In this document: in pieces, positions 6,440-13,213 of the stretch
How positions within the stretch are numbered: position 1 is the stretch's first letter
Layout of the letters: every line of letters begins with the position of its first letter
Source of the DNA: CAYUWG01 sp964448285
GTDB lineage: Bacteria > Bacteroidota > Ignavibacteria > SZUA-365
Reading direction: 5' to 3'
Length of the DNA stretch: 64,000 nt
Assembly: GCA_964448285.1 (NCBI GenBank)
Contig: CAYUWG010000006.1
Location: 1-64,000, forward strand
Translations under genes and position numbers: made by a program
The notes under the pieces: generated by a model
Told to the model about the DNA's origin: nothing
Seen by the model: the letters and a program-made list of their open reading frames with translations, nothing else
Databases searched by the model: none

Positions 6440-9136
6440 TTAAATAGTGGTTTTGAAACGGCGTAGTCGGTTGGCGTTGGTGACGACAGTGACCGAACTG
6501 AAGGCCATTGCAGCACCCGCAATCATTGGTGAAAGCAGGAGTCCGAAAAATGGGAAGAGAATTCCTGCGGCGATGGGAAGACCAAGTCCGTTGTAGAAGA
6601 ACGCGCTGAAAAGATTCTGATGGATGTTCTTCATGGTCGCTTTCGAAAGCAGGATCGCGAGAACGACGCCCTTGAGACTACCCTTCATGAGTGTGATGTC
6701 GGATGCCTCGATTGCGACGTCTGTCCCTGTGCCGATGGCGAGCCCGACATCCGCGGCAGCGAGAGCCGGAGCGTCGTTGATACCGTCTCCGACCATGGCG
6801 ACCCGCTTTCCTTCCGATTGGAGTTTCTGAACGTTGAACACCTTGTCCTCGGGAAGCACTTCCGACAGGACGCGGTCAACGCCAACCTGACGCGCGAGGG
6901 CGTCCGCCGTACGCTTGTTGTCTCCGGTCATCATGATTACTTCGAGCCCCATTTTTTTCAGGAGGGCGATGGCTTCCTTTGAATCGTTCTTCACGGTATC
7001 GGCTACGGCAACGATTCCGGCTGCGACGCCGTCGAGCGCAATGAACATCGGCGTTTTCCCTTCATCGGCAATGTCGCTGCTCCGCGCTTCTAGATCACCG
7101 ACTTCGATGTTTCTGTCGCGCATCAGTTTGAGATTTCCGAGAAGGACGCGTTTCCCGTCAACGAGAGCTTCCACGCCGTGGCCTGGAATGGCGTTGAATT
7201 CTTTCGAATCGGTGAGAGTGATGGATCGTTCTTCCGCACCTTTCACAATCGCCTCTCCGAGAGGATGTTCCGAGCCTTTTTCAACTGATGCGGCGTACCG
7301 GACGATATCATGTTCGCTCATTCCATTCAGCGCGATGACGTTGGTAAGCGATGGTTTTCCTTCCGTGATCGTCCCCGTTTTGTCGAGAACGATTGCATCC
7401 AATCTCTGTGCTGCCTCCAGCGCCTCGCCGCTTCGGATCAAAATTCCATTCTCTGCTCCTTTCCCGACTCCAACCATCAGAGAGATTGGCGTAGCAAGGC
7501 CCAGCGCACACGGACAGGCAATGATGAGCGTCGTGACGAACACCACAAGCGCATAGATCAGATTCGGTTGCGGCCCGAAGTCGTACCAGATGACGAAGGC
7601 GAAAATGGCAATGATGATTACCGCGGGCACAAAGTATCCGGAGACCTTGTCCACGATCCGTTGAATGGGCGCCTTCGATCCCTGTGCCTGCTGCACCATC
7701 TCGATGATCTGCGAAAGCGCCGTGTCCTTTCCGACTTTCGTCGCTTTGAACTTGAATGAACCTGTCTTATTGATCGTCGCACCGATGACTGCATCCTTTA
7801 CGTGCTTCTCTACCGGGATGGACTCTCCCGTGATCATCGATTCATCGACGGTAGAGGAGCCTTCCACAATCGCACCGTCAACGGGAATCTTTTCGCCGGG
7901 GCGGACAACGATGATTTCATCAAGCACCACTTCTTCCACCGGTATGTCGATTTCTTTTCCATCACGAAGCACGCGCGCGGTCTTTGCCTGAAGGCCGATG
8001 AGTTTCTTGATTGCTTCGGAGCTTTTCCCTTTGGCCCTGATCTCCATCGCCATACCCAGATCAACGAGCGCAACAACCACGAAGATGACGTCAAAGAACT
8101 GATCGGCAAGCTCCTTCTGCGGGAAAATCTGCGGGAAAAGAACGGCCACGGCAGAGTACAGCCACGCGGCGGAGATGCCGGTGGCGATGAGCGTATGCAT
8201 GTTCGCGGAACGGTTTCTGAACGCGGCCAGTGCACCCGAGTAGAAATGCGATCCAGACCAGAACATGACGGGCAGTGCGAGAACTCCCATTGCCATCCAG
8301 AGAATCTGAAGTATCTCACCACCATGCTGATAGGCTGCAGGAAGCCCGAACAGTTCAGGATACCCGAAGAACATCACCGGCACGGCAAGCACCCCCGCGA
8401 AGAGGAATTTTCTCATCAGTGTTTTGTACTCGTGTTGCCGTGCCTTCTCGTTTTCATCCACCGGTTCTTCTGTGCTGCCGGTTGAAGTTTTCCCCGGTGA
8501 CGCAGAATCGACCGTCTTATATCCGAGTCGTTCGATGATGGCTTTGATCTCCAATATCTGAATCGCAGCCGGGAGATAACTGATGGTTGCAGACTCTGCT
8601 CCAGGATCGACACTTGCCGAGAGAACTCCCGGACTGCGTCTCAATTCCGATTCGATCTTGTCCACGCACGAGGCGCAGTGCATGCCGCGAATTCCAAGAC
8701 GGAGAGTCGATTTCCCCGTTCGATATCCCGCGGATTTGATCGCCTCGACGATTTGTTGCGTGCCAACCTGATCGGGTTTGTACTCTACGTATAATTTCTC
8801 TGTTGAATAATTCACGTTTGCGCGCTTTATGCCGGGAAGCCGTTTGACTTCCTTTTCAATTGTGACGATACATGCCACGCAGTCCATTCCTGTGATGGGA
8901 ATTTGTGCACGCTCAGTTCCATCGGTGTCGGTTCTGTTCGTGGCTGCAACCGTCGATGCCGGAGCAGCGGTCGTACTCGCTTCATCAATAGTTGTCATCC
9001 GGATATACTTCGCCGGCATTGCATCGAATTTCTCTTTACATGCAGGTGAACAGAAGTCGTACGTCTGTTCCTGATATGAGGAACGAAATTCCGACGGACT
9101 CTGAACGTCCATTCCGCAGACGGGATCGTGTGTCAT
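6440..9136 (-). CDS. copA: Copper-translocating P1B-type ATPase
   Basis: 898 aa. ATP-driven export of Cu(I) (or Ag) across the inner membrane. Domain order: YHS metal-binding domain (HDPVCGMDV...FCSPACKEKF, 3-40), two HMA domains with GMDCVAC (about 83) and GMHCASC (about 151), membrane helices, the CPC ion motif ACPCALGLATP (about 540), phosphorylation motif DKTGTITEG (about 583), the HPLGEAI nucleotide-binding motif, and GDGINDAPAL (about 780). The CPC motif and two CxxC domains point to Cu+/Ag+. The N-terminal YHS fusion matches the three free-standing YHS proteins in the same operon. It overlaps the upstream His-rich gene by 4 nt (ATGA), so translation is coupled. Confidence 0.97.
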   Translation of the reverse strand: MTHDPVCGMDVQSPSEFRSSYQEQTYDFCSPACKEKFDAMPAKYIRMTTIDEASTTAAPASTVAATNRTDTDGTERAQIPITGMDCVACIVTIEKEVKRLPGIKRANVNYSTEKLYVEYKPDQVGTQQIVEAIKSAGYRTGKSTLRLGIRGMHCASCVDKIESELRRSPGVLSASVDPGAESATISYLPAAIQILEIKAIIERLGYKTVDSASPGKTSTGSTEEPVDENEKARQHEYKTLMRKFLFAGVLAVPVMFFGYPELFGLPAAYQHGGEILQILWMAMGVLALPVMFWSGSHFYSGALAAFRNRSANMHTLIATGISAAWLYSAVAVLFPQIFPQKELADQFFDVIFVVVALVDLGMAMEIRAKGKSSEAIKKLIGLQAKTARVLRDGKEIDIPVEEVVLDEIIVVRPGEKIPVDGAIVEGSSTVDESMITGESIPVEKHVKDAVIGATINKTGSFKFKATKVGKDTALSQIIEMVQQAQGSKAPIQRIVDKVSGYFVPAVIIIAIFAFVIWYDFGPQPNLIYALVVFVTTLIIACPCALGLATPISLMVGVGKGAENGILIRSGEALEAAQRLDAIVLDKTGTITEGKPSLTNVIALNGMSEHDIVRYAASVEKGSEHPLGEAIVKGAEERSITLTDSKEFNAIPGHGVEALVDGKRVLLGNLKLMRDRNIEVGDLEARSSDIADEGKTPMFIALDGVAAGIVAVADTVKNDSKEAIALLKKMGLEVIMMTGDNKRTADALARQVGVDRVLSEVLPEDKVFNVQKLQSEGKRVAMVGDGINDAPALAAADVGLAIGTGTDVAIEASDITLMKGSLKGVVLAILLSKATMKNIHQNLFSAFFYNGLGLPIAAGILFPFFGLLLSPMIAGAAMAFSSVTVVTNANRLRRFKTTI

Positions 9137-9327
9137 TGTTTTTCTCCGTGATGTTGTTCGCTGAAAATTGTCATTCGTTCCTTCTGTTGAGTGTCAGTAT
9201 CTGCCTTTTTGTCGTCATACGTATGATGCGAATGTCCTCCGCAACCGCCCATTCCTCCTCCATGTCCACGATGCATAAAAAACATAAGAAGAGCGAAAAG
9301 AATGATATAGATGAGAGTTTCTGACAT
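9133..9327 (-). CDS. Small His/Gly-rich single-span membrane protein
   Basis: 64 aa: an N-terminal membrane helix (MSETLIYIILFALLMFFMH) followed by RGHGGGMGGCGGHSHH and a charged tail with a further HH near the end. The His, Met and Cys content right after the helix suggests metal binding at the membrane face. The gene overlaps the copA start by 4 nt, suggesting it is made with the ATPase. It resembles DUF2933-type small proteins of copper loci, but I cannot confirm the family. Confidence 0.8.
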   Translation of the reverse strand: MSETLIYIILFALLMFFMHRGHGGGMGGCGGHSHHTYDDKKADTDTQQKERMTIFSEQHHGEKQ

Positions 9328-9349
9328 GACATACTCCTTGTATTGTTTC

Positions 9350-9805
9350 TCAGTCTTTCTTCGAGGCGTAAATCTCGTCGCCTTTTATGTTCACGTTGTA
9401 TGGTTCGAGCGGACGCGGCGGCGGGCCTTGTATGTTGGTACCACGTAAATCGTAGTGTCCGTTATGACACGCACACCAGATGTGCTGGTAGTCGTCGCGG
9501 TACTGGACGGTGCAGTCGAGATGCGTGCAGACAGCAGTGAAGGCGCGCAGTTCTCCTTCGAGAGTGTTGATGAGAATTCCAGGTTTATCGCCGAAGCGGA
9601 AGATCTTCCCGCTGTTGGGTTTCAACTCACCCACCTTCCCTGCGAGTACATTGCGGGGTTTTGGTTCCGCATCAATAGGCGGAATGAGATACCGCCAGAT
9701 GGGATAGAGAATTGCAACGGAGAACGCTGCCACGCCTCCACCCAGGACATTGCGAAGAAACGAGCGACGGTTGTCGCTTTCCTGATATGTTGGTTGCTGT
9801 TCCAT
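9350..9805 (-). CDS. Rieske [2Fe-2S] protein (QcrA-like)
   Basis: 151 aa. Twin-arginine signal RRSFLRNVLGGG near residue 13 with a following hydrophobic stretch, then a Rieske fold with both cluster-binding boxes: CTHLDC and CACHNGHYD. This is the electron-transfer subunit type of cytochrome bc/b6f complexes, but no cytochrome b is adjacent. It starts one base before the upstream DUF5676 gene ends. In this copper operon it may serve a periplasmic redox step or be a stray bc subunit; the sequence does not decide. Confidence 0.93.
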   Translation of the reverse strand: MEQQPTYQESDNRRSFLRNVLGGGVAAFSVAILYPIWRYLIPPIDAEPKPRNVLAGKVGELKPNSGKIFRFGDKPGILINTLEGELRAFTAVCTHLDCTVQYRDDYQHIWCACHNGHYDLRGTNIQGPPPRPLEPYNVNIKGDEIYASKKD

Positions 9806-10353
9806 CAGATTTCCATGATACCGTCACGCTGGAAGTAATTGTAAATCGGGACAAACACCGCTGCGGCATACACGCCATAGACAATCACGCCGATGAGCCC
9901 GATAAAGAAGCTTCCCCAACTGATCCAGGTAAAACCGGGGAGGAGAATCTCCCAGAAGCGGTACATGGCCCATTGGGTAAATACGAGATCGAAGAGAATG
10001 CAGAGAACATAGGTGATCAAGCCAAACGATGTAACGGCCAGTGCAACAGGTTGAAAACGGAGTCGGTTCATGGCGTAATTTCCTTTCTTGTTGAATAATT
10101 GTTTGTTGAAGAGGTTGTACAGTGGTATCAGGATATACGCGACATAAAAGCCGCCGAGGAACATTTCGAGAATACCCAGCACGAAGCTGAGACTCGTCAG
10201 CCAGGTGAAGCCGGGCATGACCATCTCCCAGATCCGATACATCTCCCAATGGTTCGCGGGCAGGATGGAATGCAGCACGATGCACACGACGTAGAATATG
10301 AGAAAGACGAAACTGAGCGCCAGGGCGACGGGGTATGGTTGGATGCGTTTCAT
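9805..10353 (-). CDS. Membrane protein made of two tandem DUF5676-like units
   Basis: 182 aa with an internal duplication. Residues 1-93 and 94-182 align over the opening (RIQPYPVALALSFV / RLRFQPVALAVTSF), the MYRIWEMVMPGFTW / MYRFWEILLPGFTW segment and the IPLYN / VPIYN ends. Each half has two or three membrane helices. DUF5676 proteins are usually single-unit (about 90 aa) and sit in metal or redox loci; the function is unknown. It overlaps the ICMT-like gene by 4 nt on one side and Rieske by 1 nt on the other, so all three are co-translated. Confidence 0.8.
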   Translation of the reverse strand: MKRIQPYPVALALSFVFLIFYVVCIVLHSILPANHWEMYRIWEMVMPGFTWLTSLSFVLGILEMFLGGFYVAYILIPLYNLFNKQLFNKKGNYAMNRLRFQPVALAVTSFGLITYVLCILFDLVFTQWAMYRFWEILLPGFTWISWGSFFIGLIGVIVYGVYAAAVFVPIYNYFQRDGIMEI

Positions 10354-11027
10354 GGTTGTATCCTCCTCGATTCTTGTGAAGATGATTCCGTGTCTATACT
10401 CCTTGGGCGATTGAGTTGGGGAAAAAATGCCGGGACACGTAAACGGTAGGTAATGTATGCTTCTCCGAACCGCTGAATGCTGTCACGTTCCTCCTTCATC
10501 GCGAGGCGGTAGTAAGCGACCATGAGGACGGGCCACATGAGCAGCGTGAGAAGTGTCGGCCATTGGATCAACATTCCGATGGTGACGAGGAACAGGCCGG
10601 AATACTGTGGATGGCGCATATGCGAATAGATTCCCGTTGTGACGAGTGTGCCTTTCGCTTCATGAATTTGCTTCCATCCACGTCCCATCACGATCAGCCC
10701 GATGAGCATCACGAATCCGCCTAAAAGACAGATCACGTACTTCATTCCTTCAGAAGCATTGAAGAGCGTTCCAAGCAGATGCCCATTGACATGTTGAAAC
10801 GGATCAACGACGCCAAGCTTGCTCCCGAAAAGCGAGAGGAGGATATAGATGGTCAACGGGAATCCATACATCTCTGTAAAGAGTGCGACCAAAAATGCTG
10901 CGAAGATTCCCAGTGATCGCCATTCATGCTTCTTCTTCGGTCGAAGAAAGCCAACGACAAATATGCCGAAGAGCAGAACGTTGAAGATTACCATCGACCA
11001 GAGGCCATAATCATATGATTCATGCAT
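10350..11027 (-). CDS. Isoprenylcysteine carboxyl methyltransferase family membrane protein
   Basis: 225 aa with five or six membrane helices. The C-terminal half carries the ICMT/PEMT-family SAM-binding hallmarks TGIYSHMRHPQYSGL (about 132-146) and KEERDSIQRFGEAYITYR followed by PAFFP. Members methylate small-molecule or lipid substrates at the membrane. Bacterial homologues often lie beside copper and mercury resistance genes, with unknown substrate. No RBS unusual in strength; it is followed by the DUF5676-like gene with ATGA overlap. Confidence 0.85.
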   Translation of the reverse strand: MHESYDYGLWSMVIFNVLLFGIFVVGFLRPKKKHEWRSLGIFAAFLVALFTEMYGFPLTIYILLSLFGSKLGVVDPFQHVNGHLLGTLFNASEGMKYVICLLGGFVMLIGLIVMGRGWKQIHEAKGTLVTTGIYSHMRHPQYSGLFLVTIGMLIQWPTLLTLLMWPVLMVAYYRLAMKEERDSIQRFGEAYITYRLRVPAFFPQLNRPRSIDTESSSQESRRIQP

Positions 11028-11093
11028 TGTAAAACTCCTTTCTACCTTGATGGCTGAATTGTATCGTCAGGATGATCATATCGATGGAGATAT

Positions 11094-11261
11094 TCATCCC
11101 GGGTTTTTCTCAAACAATACCTTGCACAGCTCGGTACAAAAATAGTAGTTCCTCGCTTGATACTCCGTCACAATCGAAGTGTTTTCCACGGCAACGTCCA
11201 TGTTACACACCGGATCCTTCGCTTTTTTCACGCGTCTGCTTTCATGATGAGTTTCTTCCAT
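11094..11261 (-). CDS. YHS-domain metal-binding small protein (55 aa)
   Basis: Starts MEETHHESRRVKKAKDPVCN with GAGGTGTGAC before the ATG. The body holds DPVCNMDV and YYFCTELCKVLFEKNP, the YHS pattern (CxM plus CxxxC) of soft-metal-binding domains such as the one at the CopA N-terminus. A His pair sits at residues 5-6. Third of three successive free-standing YHS genes; probably a cytosolic copper-handling protein. Confidence 0.82.
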   Translation of the reverse strand: MEETHHESRRVKKAKDPVCNMDVAVENTSIVTEYQARNYYFCTELCKVLFEKNPG

Positions 11262-11277
11262 GTCACACCTCCGTATT

Positions 11278-11308
11278 CAGGATGTCCCTGTTGTCCAGGG
11301 ACATCCTG
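11278..11308. other. Perfect 13-bp stem-loop between YHS genes
   Basis: CAGGATGTCCCTG (11278-11290), 5-nt loop TTGTC, CAGGGACATCCTG (11296-11308). No T-run follows on either strand, so it is not a standard terminator. A mRNA-stability or processing element in the polycistron is possible. Confidence 0.7.
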
Positions 11309-11318
11309 ATCTCCGGGT

Positions 11319-11489
11319 TTAATGATGTTCCGAACCGGTATGAACATCGTGTGCATATTTATCCGGTTCCTTTTCAAATGCCGCCTTGCAGGCGGTTGAG
11401 CAGAAGTAGTATGTCTTTCCTCTGAACTCGCTCTTGCCTGCCGCATGTTTTTCTTCAATTGGCATTCCGCATACTGGTTCGTGTTTCAT
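11319..11489 (-). CDS. YHS-domain metal-binding small protein (56 aa)
   Basis: Start ATG 11489 (MKHEPVCGMPIEEKHAAG) is preferred because GGAGA lies 6-7 nt upstream; another ATG sits 12 nt earlier. Motifs EPVCGMPI and YYFCSTACKAAFEKEPDKYA match the YHS domain of CopA closely. The tail HDVHTGSEHH adds His ligands. Likely cytosolic copper chaperone or buffer for the copA operon. Confidence 0.86.
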   Translation of the reverse strand: MKHEPVCGMPIEEKHAAGKSEFRGKTYYFCSTACKAAFEKEPDKYAHDVHTGSEHH

Positions 11490-11530
11490 GACGTTCTCCA
11501 TGGATGAATAGGTGATGATGTTCTGTTCGT

Positions 11531-11716
11531 TTAACTGCGCCCGTGATGGTGCGCAGGGTGTTTTTGCTGAAGCTCCCGAATGTACTTCCCGGGGTCTCGT
11601 TCAAACTCCCGTTGGCACAAAGGGCAACAGAGGTAGTAGTCGACATCGTTATGGGTAATGCTGATGTACGCCTTGTTGGGGTTGATCTTTCGTTTGCAAA
11701 CCGGGTCTCGATGCAT
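11531..11716 (-). CDS. YHS-domain-like metal-binding small protein (61 aa)
   Basis: Start ATG 11716 (MHRDPVCKRKINPNKA) is supported by GAGG eight bases upstream; an in-frame GTG lies 12 nt before. DPVCKRKI and YYLCCPLCQREFERDPGKYI resemble a YHS or TRASH zinc-ribbon unit with CCPLC in place of CSTAC, and the C-terminus is KHPAHHHGRS. First transcribed of three YHS genes after the Met-rich protein gene. Confidence 0.83.
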   Translation of the reverse strand: MHRDPVCKRKINPNKAYISITHNDVDYYLCCPLCQREFERDPGKYIRELQQKHPAHHHGRS

Positions 11717-11774
11717 GGTATACCTCACGGGCTTAAGTGATTGTTTTGTTGTCTGGTTCGTGTATTCACGGATC

Positions 11775-11804
11775 GGATGACCCGGAGGATATTCCGGGTC
11801 ATCC
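11775..11804. other. Perfect 12-bp stem-loop upstream of the first YHS gene
   Basis: GGATGACCCGGA (11775-11786), 6-nt loop, TCCGGGTCATCC (11793-11804), in the gap between the Met-rich gene and YHS genes. No U-tract on the transcribed strand. Like the hairpin at 11278-11308 it is preceded on the plus strand by GTATTCA and contains GGATG.CCC. Confidence 0.65.
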
Positions 11805-11817
11805 CTTTCCGACTTTG

Positions 11818-12192
11818 TCAGTGCTTGTGTTCGTGTGAAGGCGATTTCGAATCGGGCTTCGATTTCATCATGCCGTCATGATTCATCATTCCCTCCATTG
11901 ATTTCATCATGCAGGAATGCATCTCCTTGTCCTTCATCATGGACTTGCACATGTCCATTTTGGAATCCATATCGCCTTTCATGTGGGACATCATGCGATC
12001 CATCATTTTCGTGCGCATGTCCTTGTTGGAAGCGACGTGATCCATCATCATGTCCATCATGGCGGGATCCTTCATCATCTCCATCATATGTTTTTGTTTC
12101 TGTGAATCGACCTGTTTCGGTTTGTCCTGCGCAATGCTGGCAAAGACAATGAGTAGTGTGACAGCAAAAGCTGCGATGAGTGAGCGTTTCAT
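11818..12192 (-). CDS. Secreted methionine-rich copper-binding protein
   Basis: 124 aa: signal peptide (MKRSLIAAFAVTLLIVFASIAQ), then a low-complexity Met/Asp/Lys body with repeated MMxxMM, HMKGDMDSKMDM and SCMMKSMEGMMN clusters, and a His-rich end SPSHEHKH. Met-rich periplasmic proteins bind Cu(I)/Ag(I) weakly and many sites at once. It overlaps the SHOCT gene by 4 nt. A buffer or delivery role to the CusBA pump is inferred from context. Confidence 0.85.
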   Translation of the reverse strand: MKRSLIAAFAVTLLIVFASIAQDKPKQVDSQKQKHMMEMMKDPAMMDMMMDHVASNKDMRTKMMDRMMSHMKGDMDSKMDMCKSMMKDKEMHSCMMKSMEGMMNHDGMMKSKPDSKSPSHEHKH

Positions 12193-12428
12193 GATTTGTT
12201 CTCCTGTGTTGATGTGAGTAGTTCTGTGAGTGTTTCCTGATACTCCGGTTTGGAGATTTCTTCACGAGCATAGCGCTTGTCGAGAATCTCCCGTGCAGAG
12301 TCTTCATGGATGTTTGTGGTTTGTTGTCCGGTAATGCTTTTGATGATGAGGAAGATGACGCCCGCGATGAGCATCAACCAGAACGACATCATCAACCATC
12401 CTCCACCGAACCAATTCATCGAATGCAT
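12189..12428 (-). CDS. SHOCT-domain single-span membrane protein
   Basis: 79 aa: short MHSMNWFGGGW leader, one membrane helix (MMSFWLMLIAGVIFLIIK), then a SHOCT-type segment around residues 44-68 (AREILDKRYAREEISKPEYQ). Such proteins recur next to Cu/Ag efflux genes; function unknown. Sits between the PII-like and Met-rich genes in the same operon. Confidence 0.85.
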   Translation of the reverse strand: MHSMNWFGGGWLMMSFWLMLIAGVIFLIIKSITGQQTTNIHEDSAREILDKRYAREEISKPEYQETLTELLTSTQENKS

Positions 12429-12447
12429 CGTGTTCTCCTGTCCTCAA

Positions 12448-12792
12448 CTATTTCTGTAAAATGGCGTCGCCCTCAATCCCCGTGCGGATCTTGACCGCGC
12501 GTTCCACGGGTGAGACGAAGATTATACCGTCGCCTGAATGATGCGTTTGACCATGCTGCCTAATGATCTCAACGGCTTTGTCCGCCATCGCGTCACTGCA
12601 GACAAGCTCGATCTTGGCCATCCTGGACATCTTGTCGACAAACTCCATCGAGTATTTCCAATCCTCCGGATCGATGAGGCTGCCGAGGCCGGACACGTCG
12701 ATGATGGTCATGCAGCAGAACCCCTCGCGCTTGAGGGCTACCACGACTTCCTGGACGATGGATATCCGCACATATGCCTTGATTTCTTTCAT
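12448..12792 (-). CDS. PII-family (GlnB-like) regulator of the metal-efflux operon
   Basis: 114 aa. The C-terminal half has the PII signature GDGIIFVSPVERAVKIRTG, and the N-terminus MKEIKAYVRI fits the first beta strand. The T-loop differs from nitrogen-type PII: the usual region carrying the uridylylated Tyr is replaced by SLIDPEDWKYSMEFVDKM, and the Cys pair GFCCMT is unusual. A PII subgroup linked to heavy-metal RND genes (PII-NG) has been described, and this position beside cusA and a metal-binding lipoprotein fits it. A ligand-sensing role for metal or nucleotide control of the pump is inference. Confidence 0.88.
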   Translation of the reverse strand: MKEIKAYVRISIVQEVVVALKREGFCCMTIIDVSGLGSLIDPEDWKYSMEFVDKMSRMAKIELVCSDAMADKAVEIIRQHGQTHHSGDGIIFVSPVERAVKIRTGIEGDAILQK

Positions 12793-12820
12793 GATGATTT
12801 CTCCTGATTGTTTCGTTGGC

Positions 12821-13177
12821 TTATTTCATCTTCATGTTGTGGTCGCGAAGATTTTTCTCCGCATCCGCTATGGTCGTTTTCTTGAGGTACATTCCGCACT
12901 CGGGACACTTGCCTTCCTCGTCAGCGATGACGTTCCAATCCATATGATCTTGCCAGACATAGCCATCGCCGTTTACGTCAATCGCCTTGACATCAATGGG
13001 TTCCGTTCGAACCCAAGACTTGTCCGATTTCATTTCAGTGGATTGATCCGACTGCATGGTTCCTTGTTCCATGTGCGTATCTGTCTTTGGTACCGCGTCT
13101 TGATTCTGTTCATTGGAACCGCAGGCGGAAAAGAGAAAGAGTGCCGAGACAGTGCTGGCGATGATGAGATGTTGCAT
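12821..13177 (-). CDS. Heavy-metal-binding-domain lipoprotein (copy 1)
   Basis: 118 aa. Lipoprotein signal with lipobox FSAC at Cys19, a Thr/Gln/Met-rich spacer, then DVNGDGYVWQDHMDWNVIAD followed by CPECGMYLKK. That is an EF-hand-like DxNxDG loop joined to the CPxCGM knot of the heavy-metal-binding domain found at CusB N-termini. A paralogue lies at 22145-22480. It is directly downstream of cusA-2 (36 nt). Probable periplasmic metal carrier. Confidence 0.85.
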   Translation of the reverse strand: MQHLIIASTVSALFLFSACGSNEQNQDAVPKTDTHMEQGTMQSDQSTEMKSDKSWVRTEPIDVKAIDVNGDGYVWQDHMDWNVIADEEGKCPECGMYLKKTTIADAEKNLRDHNMKMK

Positions 13178-13213
13178 GGTGAATATTCCTGTATGAGTTG
13201 AACGAAAAGTGAA

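Noticed and set aside
9350..9805. A full cytochrome bc complex around the Rieske gene
   Set aside because: No cytochrome b or c1 gene lies in the operon; neighbours are DUF5676-like and His-rich proteins.
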